A stretch of DNA of 64,000 nt from Litorivita sp050633545 (GCA_050633545.1 JBOEGS010000005.1:1-64000), one strand, 5' to 3'. Shown: positions 16,765 to 25,723, counted from the stretch's first letter. A program made the numbers and translations. The notes: generated from the letters alone by a model not told the origin.

Positions 16765-18951
16765 CTATCGTTGCAAAAGAGCGCTTGCGGCGGCGATGAT
16801 GCCCTCGCGGCTGGGCAGGGTCGCGCCATAGGCAGGGCCGGTCGCGATAAAGCTGTCCTCGGCCGCATAGGTGGCGATGGGCACATCGAGATGCTGCGCA
16901 AAGAGCGCGGCCAAAGCTTCGCCCTGCCCGCCGGTCTTGCGACATTCATCGACGATGAGCACGCGTTTGCACCCGCTCACCGCCTCAAGCAGCGCGGTTT
17001 GCGCCAAAGGCGCCAGCCAGCGCAGATCGATCACCCGCAGGTCGGCCGCAATCTCGGGCCGCGCCTGTTCGCTCAGGTAGACACCATTGCCATAGGTGAC
17101 GATGGCCAAATCCTCGCCCTGCCCCGAAATGCCCGGCGTGCCGAGCGGCGCGCTCTCGCCCGCTTCGGGATAAAGGCGCATCCATCCACCGTCGCCCTCA
17201 CGGTGCAGATCGCGCATGGGATAAAGCGCAATCGGTTCGATCATCACAACAACGCGCTGCTCTTCGCGCGCCAGACGCAGCGCCTCGCGATACATTTTGA
17301 CCGCCTCCGCGCCATCGCTGGGGCAGCCGATAATGACACCTGGAATATCGCGCAGAACGGCGAGCGAATTGTCATTGTGAAAATGCCCGCCAAAGCCTTT
17401 TTGATAGCCAAGCCCCGCGATGCGCAAAACCATCGGGTTGCTGAATTGCCCGTTTGAGAAAAACGGCAAGGTCGCGGCCTCGCCCCTGATCTGGTCTTCG
17501 GCATTGTGCAGATAGGCGAGAAACTGGATCTCGGGCATTGGAATAAACCCGTTGTGCGCCAATCCGATGGCAAGGCCGAGGATGCTTTGCTCGTCCAGCA
17601 GCGTGTCGATCATGCGCGCTTCGCCAAATCGCGCTTGCAGGCCTTTGGTGATGCCGTAGACGCCGCCTTTGCGGCCAATATCCTCGCCCGCCATGATGAC
17701 TTCGGGATGCGAGAGCATCAGATCGGACAGGCCGAGGTTGATCAGCTTGTTCATCGGTTGCGGCGCCGCAAAGGCGCGCATATCGGCGGCGCCAAAGCTG
17801 GCTTCTCGCGCCTCATTTGAGGGCGCGTTCGGGCGCGGCGCCTCGCGTTTTGGCGGGACGATGGACGCCATGACTTGCGCTGCGGTGTGCAGGCGCGGGC
17901 GTTTGATCACCTCACTCGCCGCGCGTGAAGTTTGCTCTTCAATCTCTTGATATATATCAAGTATCTCACTTTTTGTCGCCGCACATTCACCCAAAAGCCG
18001 CGCCGCCGTATGAAGCAAGGGATCGTCGGCCTCGATGGCTTCGATCTCTGATTTGGGCCGGTAGGCCGCCTCGACATCCGGCCCCGCATGGCCGTAAAGC
18101 CGCACGCAGCGGCTGTGAAGCACCACAGGTTTTTTGCGCCCTCGCGCGATCTGTGCGGCCCGTGTGGTCGCAGCAAAGGTTTCGACAATATCGAGCCCGT
18201 TACAGGCGATATACTCCAGCCCGACCCGCGCGCTCAAATTGGCAGCGACCCATCCGGCGGGGGATTTGGTGGAAATTCCTATGCCATTGTCTTCGCACAC
18301 AAATATCAACGGCAGCGGCACGTTTTGATAGGCGGTCCAAGCGGCGGTGTTGAGTGCGCCCTGCGCGGTCGAATGGTTGAGCGAGGCATCGCCGAAGCTG
18401 CACAAGACCGCCGCGTCCGGCGCATATTGAGCGCTCATCGGCGGAACGCGGCGCGCCAGCCCGATGGAATAGGCGGCGCCGACGGCCTTGGGCAGGTGGC
18501 TGGCAATGGTCGAGGTTTGCGGCGGGATGTTTAATGTCTTTGATCCCAATACCTTATGGCGTCCGCCGCTGATCGGGTCGTCCATGGCGCAGGCAAAGCT
18601 GAGCAGCATATCGGTGAGCGGGTCCTGGCCGTCGATCTGGCCTGCGCGGGCGATCTGAAAGGCCGCGTCGCGGTAGTGCAGGAATGCTGGATCGGAAGGC
18701 CGCAAGGCGGCGGCAATGGCGGCATTGCCCTCATGGCCGGAGGAGCCGATGGTGTAGAAGCCCTGCCCCTCGGCTTGCATTTTGCGCGAAATGCGGTCGA
18801 GCTGGCGGCTGAGAACCTGCGCGCGAAAAATCCGTATCAATGCGGCGTGATCAAGCCCTGCTTCGGCGGCTGTGAGCGCGCCGAGGGGGGGCAAATCGCC
18901 CTGCGCCACACCGGCCAAGAAATTTTGATGCACGATTTCGGCGCGGTCCAT
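16765..18951 (-). CDS. Fused dehydrogenase E1 component, alpha plus beta (thiamine-diphosphate 2-oxoacid dehydrogenase)
   Basis: 728 residues. The E1-alpha part (about 1-350) has the ThDP motif starting GDASLNHSTAQGALNTA and ending in CEDN. A linker (about 350-395) follows, then an E1-beta part (about 396-728) with GEDIGRKGGVYGITKGL, DEQSILGLAIGLAHNG and the final transketolase C-terminal region with RVLIVDECRKTGGQ. The alpha and beta chains are normally separate in branched-chain-type complexes, so this is a natural fusion. The start at 18951 has GGGAGG eight bases upstream. No E2 or E3 gene is in the window, so it must borrow them or act alone. It lies 85 bases downstream of gcdH and could feed it (2-oxoadipate to glutaryl-CoA); this is inference. 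Confidence 0.85.
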   Translation of the reverse strand: MDRAEIVHQNFLAGVAQGDLPPLGALTAAEAGLDHAALIRIFRAQVLSRQLDRISRKMQAEGQGFYTIGSSGHEGNAAIAAALRPSDPAFLHYRDAAFQIARAGQIDGQDPLTDMLLSFACAMDDPISGGRHKVLGSKTLNIPPQTSTIASHLPKAVGAAYSIGLARRVPPMSAQYAPDAAVLCSFGDASLNHSTAQGALNTAAWTAYQNVPLPLIFVCEDNGIGISTKSPAGWVAANLSARVGLEYIACNGLDIVETFAATTRAAQIARGRKKPVVLHSRCVRLYGHAGPDVEAAYRPKSEIEAIEADDPLLHTAARLLGECAATKSEILDIYQEIEEQTSRAASEVIKRPRLHTAAQVMASIVPPKREAPRPNAPSNEAREASFGAADMRAFAAPQPMNKLINLGLSDLMLSHPEVIMAGEDIGRKGGVYGITKGLQARFGEARMIDTLLDEQSILGLAIGLAHNGFIPMPEIQFLAYLHNAEDQIRGEAATLPFFSNGQFSNPMVLRIAGLGYQKGFGGHFHNDNSLAVLRDIPGVIIGCPSDGAEAVKMYREALRLAREEQRVVVMIEPIALYPMRDLHREGDGGWMRLYPEAGESAPLGTPGISGQGEDLAIVTYGNGVYLSEQARPEIAADLRVIDLRWLAPLAQTALLEAVSGCKRVLIVDECRKTGGQGEALAALFAQHLDVPIATYAAEDSFIATGPAYGATLPSREGIIAAASALLQR
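17947..17960. promoter_or_regulatory. Perfect FNR/FnrL-type box inside the E1 fusion gene
   Basis: TTGAT-ATAT-ATCAA matches the FNR/FnrL consensus exactly, and the symmetry extends one base further on each side. It lies within codons of the linker between the E1-alpha and E1-beta halves and uses a rare ATA isoleucine codon. Intragenic position makes function uncertain; it could be chance. Confidence 0.25.
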
Positions 18952-19036
18952 TGCGGGCCTCCCGCTTAACATGACGCGGCGCGGACCTGCCGCGCCGCCA
19001 ATTTGCAAACCCCTCGCGGGGACAGTTTGCAAAGCC

Positions 19037-20260
19037 TTAGAAGAAGGCCTGCAAACCGGTTTGGGCACGGCCCAAGATCAAGGCATGCACATCATGCGCG
19101 CCCTCATAGGTGTTGACCGTTTCAAGGTTCACCATATGGCGAATGACTTGATATTCCAACGAAATCCCGTTGCCGCCATGCATGTCGCGCGAGAGGCGCG
19201 CAATGTCGAGCGCCTTGCCGCAATTGTTGCGTTTGACGATCGAAATCATCTCGGGCGCGGCCTTGGCCTCGTCCATCAAGCGGCCCACGCGCAGGCTGGC
19301 CTGCAGGCCGAGGCTGATCTCGGTTTGCATATCGGCGAGCTTCTTTTGGTAAAGCTGCGTTTGCGCCAAAGGACGGTTGAATTGGTGACGGTCGAGCCCG
19401 TATTGACGCGAGGCGTGCCAGCAGAATTCGGCCGAGCCAAGCACGCCCCAGCTGATCCCGTAGCGGGCACGGTTGAGGCAGCCAAAGGGCCCTTTGAGGC
19501 CTTCGACATGGGGCAGGAGCGCGTCCTCGCCGACCTCGACGTCATCCATGACAATCTCGCCGGTGATCGAGGCGCGCAGGCTCATCTTGCCTTCGATTTT
19601 CGGCGCCGACAGGCCTTTCATTCCCTTTTCGAGGATGAAGCCGCGAATTTTGCCGCCATGCGCTTCGGATTTTGCCCAAACGACGAAAACATCGGCGATG
19701 GGGCTGTTGGAAATCCACATTTTCGAGCCCTTGAGGCGATAGCCGCCTTCGGTTTTGATCGCGCGGGTTTTCATGCCAGCGGGGTCCGATCCGGCGTCCG
19801 GTTCGGTCAGGCCGAAGCAGCCGATATATTCGCCCGAGGACAGTTTGGGCAGATATTTCATCCGCTGTTCTTCGCTGCCATAGGCATAGATCGGATACAT
19901 GACGAGGCTCGATTGAACCGACATCATCGAGCGATATCCGCTGTCTACGCGCTCAACCTCACGTGCCACGAGGCCATAAGAGACATAGCCCGCGCCTAGC
20001 CCGCCGTATTGCTCGGGCGTGGTGACGCCCAACAGGCCCATAGCGCCCATTTCGCGGAAAATCTCCGGATCGGTGGTCTCCTTGGCAAAGGCTTCGGTGA
20101 CGCGGGTTTGCAGTTTTTCCTGCGCATAGGCGCGTGCGCTTTGCATCATCATGCGCTCGTCTTCGGTGAGCTGCTCTTCAAAGCGGAACGGGTCTTGCCA
20201 ATCAAAACCGCCCAGATCGGGGGCATCTTTGGCGCGCAGATGGGGTTTGCTGTCGGTCAT
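19037..20260 (-). CDS. gcdH: Glutaryl-CoA dehydrogenase
   Basis: 407 residues, an acyl-CoA dehydrogenase of the glutaryl type: oxidative decarboxylation of glutaryl-CoA to crotonyl-CoA in lysine, tryptophan and glutarate breakdown. FAD/substrate motifs CFGLTEPDAGSDP and KMWISNSPIADVF are intact, and the catalytic Glu386 lies in NTYEGAHDVHALILGR, nearly identical to the known GCDH active-site region. The start at 20260 has GGGAGCG upstream; an earlier in-frame ATG would run into the operator region. It is divergent from the LysR gene, an arrangement typical for gcdH-gcdR. Confidence 0.95.
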   Translation of the reverse strand: MTDSKPHLRAKDAPDLGGFDWQDPFRFEEQLTEDERMMMQSARAYAQEKLQTRVTEAFAKETTDPEIFREMGAMGLLGVTTPEQYGGLGAGYVSYGLVAREVERVDSGYRSMMSVQSSLVMYPIYAYGSEEQRMKYLPKLSSGEYIGCFGLTEPDAGSDPAGMKTRAIKTEGGYRLKGSKMWISNSPIADVFVVWAKSEAHGGKIRGFILEKGMKGLSAPKIEGKMSLRASITGEIVMDDVEVGEDALLPHVEGLKGPFGCLNRARYGISWGVLGSAEFCWHASRQYGLDRHQFNRPLAQTQLYQKKLADMQTEISLGLQASLRVGRLMDEAKAAPEMISIVKRNNCGKALDIARLSRDMHGGNGISLEYQVIRHMVNLETVNTYEGAHDVHALILGRAQTGLQAFF

Positions 20261-20350
20261 GGTCTCGCTCCCTAGCGGCGCATCGCGCCAATCATGAGTT
20301 TTCGTGAGGTGTTTTTCCTTGATTGCGGTGTAGCACGGGTGATAGGCGCA

Positions 20351-20366
20351 TGAATATCGATATTCA
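20351..20366. promoter_or_regulatory. 16-base perfect palindrome, candidate GcdR operator
   Basis: TGAATATCGATATTCA is a perfect palindrome lying 91 bases upstream of gcdH and 29 bases upstream of the divergent LysR gene. Two further outer base pairs (GC/GC) also match after one mismatch. LysR regulators bind dyads in such gaps and usually autoregulate, which fits the position. Confidence 0.5.
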
Positions 20367-20394
20367 CGCATCACTTCATGAGGTTTTTGCATAA

Positions 20395-21315
20395 ATGATT
20401 GCGCCGCGCCGGTTCCTGCCCTCGATTGCCTCCTTGCGGGCGCTGGAAGCGCTCGACCGTTTGGGCAGCGCCACGGCGGTGGCCGAGGAGTTGGACCTTA
20501 CGCAAAGCGCGGTGAGCCGTCAGTTGCAGACCTTGGAGGCACAGATTGGCGTGCCGTTGATTTTGCGCGAACGCAAACGTATGCGATTGACCCCTGCGGC
20601 GGCGGCCTATGCCGGTGAGGTGCGCGATGCGCTTCAACAGATCGCACAGGCCTCGATCAAACTGACCCTCAATCCCAAGGGTGGCTCGCTCAATCTGGCG
20701 ATCCTGCCGACCTTCGGGATGCGGTGGTTGGTGCCGCGGCTGGCACAGTTTGCAAAGCTCTACCCAGAGATCACCATCAATATGTCGACGCGGCTCAAAC
20801 CTTTTAGCTTTGCGGCGGAACCCTTTGATGCCGCGATACATTTCGGGCGCGGCGACTGGCAGGGTGCCGAAGCGCTACAGCTCAAGGAAGAATATGTCAT
20901 TCCGGTCTGCGCGCCGCAGCTTTTGCAAGATGTGCAAATTGCAAAGCCGTCGGATTTGTTGCAATTTCCGCTGCTGCATATCGAGACGCGGCCTGATGCT
21001 TGGGGGGAGTGGTTCGAGCGTCAGGACGGCGGCGGCGCGCATTTGCCCGCCCTGCCTTCGGGCACGCTTTACGATCAGTTTTCAACCATCACACAGGCGG
21101 CCATTCACGGGCTTGGTGTGGCGCTTTTGCCGGACTATCTGGTGGAGCAGGATCTGGCGGCGGGACGGCTCAAGGCCGCATATGGCGGGCCGACGCAAAG
21201 CCTTGGGGGCTATTACCTTGTCTGGCCGCGCGAGAAATCAAATCACGGGGCGCTTGAGGTCTTTCGCGACTGGTTGGCGACACAGGCCGAGGGCGAGGAT
21301 GCGTTGCCGCGTTAG
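20395..21315 (+). CDS. gcdR: LysR-family regulator of glutaryl-CoA dehydrogenase
   Basis: 306 residues with an N-terminal LysR helix-turn-helix (about 10-70, including GSATAVAEELDLTQSAVSRQ) and a periplasmic-binding-like effector domain (about 95-295). It is of the GcvA-like subgroup and is named by its divergent position to gcdH. The ligand is probably glutarate or glutaryl-CoA, by analogy. No strong ribosome-binding element precedes the ATG. The stop faces the PhoR-like kinase stop with an 18-base gap. Confidence 0.82.
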   Translation: MIAPRRFLPSIASLRALEALDRLGSATAVAEELDLTQSAVSRQLQTLEAQIGVPLILRERKRMRLTPAAAAYAGEVRDALQQIAQASIKLTLNPKGGSLNLAILPTFGMRWLVPRLAQFAKLYPEITINMSTRLKPFSFAAEPFDAAIHFGRGDWQGAEALQLKEEYVIPVCAPQLLQDVQIAKPSDLLQFPLLHIETRPDAWGEWFERQDGGGAHLPALPSGTLYDQFSTITQAAIHGLGVALLPDYLVEQDLAAGRLKAAYGGPTQSLGGYYLVWPREKSNHGALEVFRDWLATQAEGEDALPR

Positions 21316-21333
21316 GCTTTGACTTTAAAAGTC

Positions 21334-22380
21334 TTATTTAGGCGCGGCGGGCAAGATCACGGTAAAGCTGCTGCCCTTGCCCAAGGTGCTGTCGATGCGC
21401 AGCCGCCCGCGGTGGCGGTTGATGATATGTTTGACAATGGCAAGGCCCAGCCCCGTGCCTCCCATCTCGCGGCTGCGGTGGCTGTCGACGCGGTAGAACC
21501 GCTCGGTCAGGCGCGGCAGGTGCAGCGGGTTGATGCCGGGGCCTTTGTCGGTGACGGTGATGCTGACGCCTGGGCCGCGCAGGGCGGATTCGCTGTCATT
21601 ATGGCTCAAGGTGACGGTAACTTCGCCGCCTTGGCCGCCATATTTGATAGCGTTTTCAACGAGGTTTGACAGGACTTGGCGAAGCTGGTCGGGATCGCCG
21701 ATGACGTCGGCATGCTCGATCGCGCCGTCGCGCGTGAGGCCTACGCCCGCCTCTTGGGCGAAATGGCTCAGCGTATGGAAGACCGATGCGGTAAGCGCCG
21801 CCATATCGACATGTTCGGTGGGGCGCATACGCTCGTCGGCCTCGACGCGGCTGAGCGACAAGAGATCCTTGACCAGCCGCTCCATACGGGCCGCTTCCTT
21901 GGCCATAATTCCTAAAAACCGCTCGCGGGCGGCCGCGTCATCGCGCGCGGGGCCGCGCAGGGTTTCGATAAAGCCGATCATCGCGGTCAGCGGCGTGCGC
22001 AGCTCATGGCTGACGTTGGCGACGAAATCGCGGCGGATTGCGCCCGCCTGCTCCACATGGGTGATATCCTCAAAGCACAGCAACACACCCTTGGCGATGC
22101 TCATGGTCAAGGCGCTGGCGCTGACGCGGTATGTGGTGTCGCGGCTGCCGTCATTGGTCAAAAAACGCGTCTCGCGCGGTTGCCCGTCGCGCATCACGCC
22201 CTCGACCGCATCCAGAACCCCGGGTTGGCGGATCGCGGTGATGAAATGGCGTCCGCGCAAATCGATCCCCAGCAGCGCCAAAGCCCGCGGATTGGCGCCC
22301 AGAATGCGCTCGTTCGGCGCGATCATGAGCGCCGCGAGCGGCAAAGCGCCGAGCATTGTGTCGATGTCCTGATCGCTCAT
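21334..22380 (-). CDS. phoR: PhoR-like sensor histidine kinase, soluble
   Basis: 348 residues: a PAS domain (about 8-105), HisKA with FVANVSHELRTPL (His125), and HATPase_c with N box NLVENAIKYG, G1 DKGPGI, F box ERFYRVD and G2 GGTGLGLAIVK. The H-box context and PAS order match PhoR of Rhodobacterales. There is no membrane helix, so it must sense inside the cytoplasm or through a partner. No response regulator or pst gene is adjacent, so the PhoR name is by similarity. It converges with gcdR. Confidence 0.75.
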   Translation of the reverse strand: MSDQDIDTMLGALPLAALMIAPNERILGANPRALALLGIDLRGRHFITAIRQPGVLDAVEGVMRDGQPRETRFLTNDGSRDTTYRVSASALTMSIAKGVLLCFEDITHVEQAGAIRRDFVANVSHELRTPLTAMIGFIETLRGPARDDAAARERFLGIMAKEAARMERLVKDLLSLSRVEADERMRPTEHVDMAALTASVFHTLSHFAQEAGVGLTRDGAIEHADVIGDPDQLRQVLSNLVENAIKYGGQGGEVTVTLSHNDSESALRGPGVSITVTDKGPGINPLHLPRLTERFYRVDSHRSREMGGTGLGLAIVKHIINRHRGRLRIDSTLGKGSSFTVILPAAPK

Positions 22381-22419
22381 GTGCCTTTACCGCCTAGGGC
22401 CCCTATGTGCCGTCCGATG

Positions 22420-22947
22420 TTACAGCGCCGTCATGTCGTCTTTGAACCTGCGCATGTTGCGCTGGTAGCCCAAGGCCGAAAGCGTCAGCTTTTGGATCGC
22501 CGCCTCGTCGAGGTTGCGCACGACTTTGGCCGGAGCGCCCATAACGAGGCTGCCGTCGGGGATTTCCTTGCCTTCGGTCACCAAGGCCCCTGCCCCGATC
22601 AGGCAATTGTTGCCGATCTTGGCGCCGTTCAAAACCGTGGCCCCCATGCCGATCAGGCTGTTGTCCCCGATGGTGCAGCCGTGCAGCATCGCCTTATGCC
22701 CGATGGTGCAGTTTTCCCCGATGGTCAAAGGATAGCCCATATCGGTGTGCATGACGGTGTTTTCCTGCACATTGCTGCCCTTGCCGATCACGATCTGTTC
22801 GTTGTCGCCGCGCAGGGTGACGCCGAACCAGATGCCCACGCCGCTTTCGATCACGATATTGCCGATTACATTGGCATCGGGCGCGACCCAAAAATCGCCA
22901 TCCTCGGGGGTTTGGGGCGCGGCGCCGTCCAAAGCGTATAGTGTCAT
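22420..22947 (-). CDS. Gamma-carbonic-anhydrase family hexapeptide-repeat protein
   Basis: 175 residues made of left-handed beta-helix hexapeptide repeats (about 25-140) and a C-terminal helix. The zinc His residues of gamma carbonic anhydrases are visible in VMHTD and GHKAMLHGC. Members are either carbonic anhydrases or metal-binding homologues such as YrdA/PaaY. Its start overlaps the gmk stop by four bases (ATGA), so it is coupled to gmk. Confidence 0.88.
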   Translation of the reverse strand: MTLYALDGAAPQTPEDGDFWVAPDANVIGNIVIESGVGIWFGVTLRGDNEQIVIGKGSNVQENTVMHTDMGYPLTIGENCTIGHKAMLHGCTIGDNSLIGMGATVLNGAKIGNNCLIGAGALVTEGKEIPDGSLVMGAPAKVVRNLDEAAIQKLTLSALGYQRNMRRFKDDMTAL

Positions 22948-23594
22948 TGCATATCCTCGAATTCCTTGTTGAGCCGCCGCACGGTTTCCACCACATCGGG
23001 TTGTTGCGACAGGCGCAGGCGCTCGGCGCTGATGATGGTTTGCAATTTGGCCTCGGTCACGTCCAGATCGTCATTGACTAAGACATAATCATATTCCGGC
23101 CAATGGCTGATCTCGTCGCGGCTTTTGCGCATACGGTTCTCGATCACCTCGTCGCTGTCCTGGCCGCGGGTGCGCAGGCGGCGTTCCAGTTCGGGGATCG
23201 AGGGTGGCAGGATAAAGATCGACAGCACATGTTTGCCAAGCGCCGAATTACGCACCTGTTGGCCGCCTTGCCAGTCGATATCAAACAGCAAATCCTGCCC
23301 CGCGCCGATGGCCGCTTCGACGGGGCCGCGCGGGCTGCCGTAGAAATTGCCGAAAACCTCGGCATGTTCGAGCATCTGGTCGCGGGCGACCAGCGTTTCG
23401 AATTCGCTGCGGTCGTGGAAATAGTAATCCACGCCGTCTACCTCGCCCGGGCGCGGTTTGCGCGTTGTGGCCGAGACGGAAAAGCGGATGCTGTCATCCC
23501 AGATACGCAAGCGTTTGGCCAAAGTGGATTTGCCCGCACCCGAGGGCGAGGACAGGATGATCAAAAGCCCGCGGCGGGCGGTATCAGCGGACAT
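22944..23594 (-). CDS. gmk: Guanylate kinase
   Basis: 216 residues, full length. The P-loop SPSGAGKST lies at 16-24, and SVSATTRKPRPGEVDGVDY and the later FILPPSIPELERRLRTRG are signatures of the family. It phosphorylates GMP to GDP in the cytoplasm. It starts seven bases after the yicC stop and overlaps the gamma-CA gene, making a yicC-gmk-gammaCA operon. Confidence 0.97.
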   Translation of the reverse strand: MSADTARRGLLIILSSPSGAGKSTLAKRLRIWDDSIRFSVSATTRKPRPGEVDGVDYYFHDRSEFETLVARDQMLEHAEVFGNFYGSPRGPVEAAIGAGQDLLFDIDWQGGQQVRNSALGKHVLSIFILPPSIPELERRLRTRGQDSDEVIENRMRKSRDEISHWPEYDYVLVNDDLDVTEAKLQTIISAERLRLSQQPDVVETVRRLNKEFEDMQ

Positions 23595-23601
23595 GGCCAG
23601 C

Positions 23602-24480
23602 TTACTCCATATTCTGAACTTGTTCGCGCAGCCGGTCGATCACCGCCTTGAGGTCCAACCCGATGCGGGTCAAATCCACCGCGCCAGCTTTGGAGCAAAG
23701 GGTATTGGCCTCGCGGTTGAACTCTTGGGTGAGGAAATCCAGCTTGCGCCCCACGGGACCGCTCTGGCCGAGCAGATCGCGCGCGGCAATGATATGCGCG
23801 CGCAGGCGGTCGATCTCTTCGGTGACGTCGGATTTGACCGCCAAGAGCGCCAGCTCTTGCGCCACGCGGGCCGGATCGGCGCCCTCGCTGTTGTCCATGA
23901 CGGCGGCCAGATTGGCCTTGAGCGTTTCGGCAACCTGCGGCTGGCGGGCCTTGGCGGCGCTTTGGGCGGCCTCGGTCAGCGCTTCGATCTCGTCCAGTTG
24001 CCCGCGCAAAACCGCCTCCAAGGCTTGGCCTTCCTTGGCGCGCATCTCGATGAAACTGTCCAAAACGGGGGGGATGTCGCCAAGCAAAACCTGCAACAAA
24101 GCGGCGCTGTCGCTTTCGGGGGCGGCGGTTTCCAATACGCCGCGCAGCGCGACAATATCGGCGGCATTGGCGGGCGCCAGCGACAGGCCGCGCTCCATGG
24201 CTTGATGTTCGATCTCGGCCATGGCGCCGAGAACCGACGTGAGCTGCGCCGCGTTAAGCGCCATTGTGCCGCCTTCGTCGCTGCGCGAGAGGCGCAAATT
24301 CAAGGTGACATTGCCGCGCTGGAGCCGTTTACCGATTTGTGCGCGCAGCGCCGCTTCGAGCCCCTCGATCCAATCGGGTACGCGCAGGCGCAAGTCCAAT
24401 CCCTTGGCATTGACCGAGCGGATTTCCCACGTCCAGCTATAGGCCCCATGCGCGCCTTTGGCGGCGGCAAATCCTGTCAT
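23602..24480 (-). CDS. YicC/YloC-family endoribonuclease
   Basis: 292 residues, with the hallmark N-terminus MTGFAAAKG and EIRSVNAKGLDLRLRVP, and the C-terminal DUF1732 region ending KAVIDRLREQVQNME. The family cleaves RNA and is commonly found next to gmk. The start is the ATG at 24480; a GTG four codons upstream (VRQSMTG) is equally possible. It is the first gene of the yicC-gmk operon. Confidence 0.92.
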   Translation of the reverse strand: MTGFAAAKGAHGAYSWTWEIRSVNAKGLDLRLRVPDWIEGLEAALRAQIGKRLQRGNVTLNLRLSRSDEGGTMALNAAQLTSVLGAMAEIEHQAMERGLSLAPANAADIVALRGVLETAAPESDSAALLQVLLGDIPPVLDSFIEMRAKEGQALEAVLRGQLDEIEALTEAAQSAAKARQPQVAETLKANLAAVMDNSEGADPARVAQELALLAVKSDVTEEIDRLRAHIIAARDLLGQSGPVGRKLDFLTQEFNREANTLCSKAGAVDLTRIGLDLKAVIDRLREQVQNME

Positions 24481-24812
24481 TGACTGTCTCACGCGCGGGC
24501 TGCTCCCTTTTTGCTTCGGCGTCGGCTTGCGCAATGGCGGCCCCTCGCGGCACGAGCACATCACTATATATAGCGGCGCGCAGGACGATTATCGCGATCT
24601 GCCGCCATTTGTGCCTATGCCTAAGATAAACGCGCGCCGCTGTCCAATGCTGCGTGGCGGGCTTGCTGCGCCAAAGCGGGCGTTAACCATTGCCGGAAAT
24701 TTAGCACCAATTTTCGATAACCTGTGCCATATTCATAGTTGGGTAAGAGATATTAGGAATGTGTTAACCCCCTGAGGGCGCAAACCTGATAGTTTCTCGG
24801 TGAGATATAAGG
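24481..24812. other. Divergent intergenic region, yicC / PAS gene
   Basis: 332 bases without a gene. It contains CTATATATAG at 24564-24573, a plausible -10 region for leftward transcription of yicC. It also has two TTAACC motifs (near 24683 and 24763) resembling CtrA half-sites without a correctly spaced partner. No RNA gene is recognisable. Confidence 0.5.
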
Positions 24813-25550
24813 ATGAACAACGTGCAACAGGACAGCAAAAACATCATCAGCATGGCGCGGTTTCAAAATGATCTGCGCTTTCCGGTGATTGCAGAAGTTG
24901 AAGCCTATTGGAACGGGTTGCGGGGCACGCGCCTGATGCCGCGCCGCTCCGAGATTGATCCGCGCGGTATCGAGCGGGCCTTGGAGTTTGCTTTTATCCT
25001 CGAACGTATCGCGCCTGGCATCGCGCGTTTGCGCATCGCAGGGTCGCATTTGACCGAATTGATGGGCATGGAAGTGCGCGGCATGCCGATTTCGGCGCTG
25101 TTCACCCCTGCGGCACGCAAAACCATTTCCGAGAAGATGGAAGACGTCTTCGACGGCCCCTCGATTGTCGAACTGGATGTTGTGGCCGAAGGCGGCATTG
25201 GCAAGCCCGCGATCGAAGGGCGGCTCTTGCTGTTGCCGCTCAAAAGCGATCTGGGTGATGTGACGCGGATTTTGGGATGTTTTGCGACCCGCGGCTCGGT
25301 TGGCCGCACCCCGCGCCGTTTCGACATCACCGGCACCCGCACCCGCGCCATTGGCGGGGCCAAAGGCGCCCATACGCCCGATGAAGGCGTTTTGCCCGAG
25401 ATCGAGACCCCCGCCGCCGCCGCGCCGGTCAAGCCGCTCGGCTTCTCCGCGCCCAGCGAGGTGTTCAGCGCCGCAGATACGGACCAGCCGCAAGCGACGA
25501 GCTCCAAAGGCAATGTCACCTATTTGCGTTTGGTCAAATCGGGTGATTGA
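24813..25550 (+). CDS. PAS_5-family protein
   Basis: 245 residues. Residues about 20-165 match the PAS_5 (PF07310) pattern of alphaproteobacteria: YWNGLRGTRLMPRRSEIDP followed by LEFAFILERIAPGIARLRIAGSHL, with a small-molecule-sensing PAS-like fold. The rest is a low-complexity, Pro/Ala-rich tail. There is no output domain, signal peptide or membrane helix. Family members are poorly characterised; links to cell-envelope or cell-cycle regulation are only suggested. It is a single-gene unit ended by the terminator at 25646. Confidence 0.78.
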   Translation: MNNVQQDSKNIISMARFQNDLRFPVIAEVEAYWNGLRGTRLMPRRSEIDPRGIERALEFAFILERIAPGIARLRIAGSHLTELMGMEVRGMPISALFTPAARKTISEKMEDVFDGPSIVELDVVAEGGIGKPAIEGRLLLLPLKSDLGDVTRILGCFATRGSVGRTPRRFDITGTRTRAIGGAKGAHTPDEGVLPEIETPAAAAPVKPLGFSAPSEVFSAADTDQPQATSSKGNVTYLRLVKSGD

Positions 25551-25645
25551 TGCGGGCTTTATCCGCTGGCTGAGGCTGAATTGTCTGGGCCAAGTCTGCC
25601 TAGGCCTCCGCGCACTTACCCAAGAGAGACGCAGGGGCCGCAGAC

Positions 25646-25680
25646 AAAAACGCGAGGCAAATGCCTCGCGTTTTTATTTT
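25646..25680. terminator. Bidirectional rho-independent terminator
   Basis: A nine-base stem CGCGAGGCA / TGCCTCGCG with a two-base loop, flanked by A5 on the left and TTTTTATTTT on the right. The A and T tracts let it end both the PAS gene (rightward) and the DAHP synthase gene (leftward). Confidence 0.85.
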
Positions 25681-25723
25681 ATTCAATGGATTGCGCGGCA
25701 CTCTTAATGCCGCGAACCGGCGC

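Noticed and set aside
24683..24768. TTAACC motifs as CtrA sites upstream of the PAS gene
   Set aside because: Neither has a second TTAA seven bases away, so the full CtrA consensus is absent.
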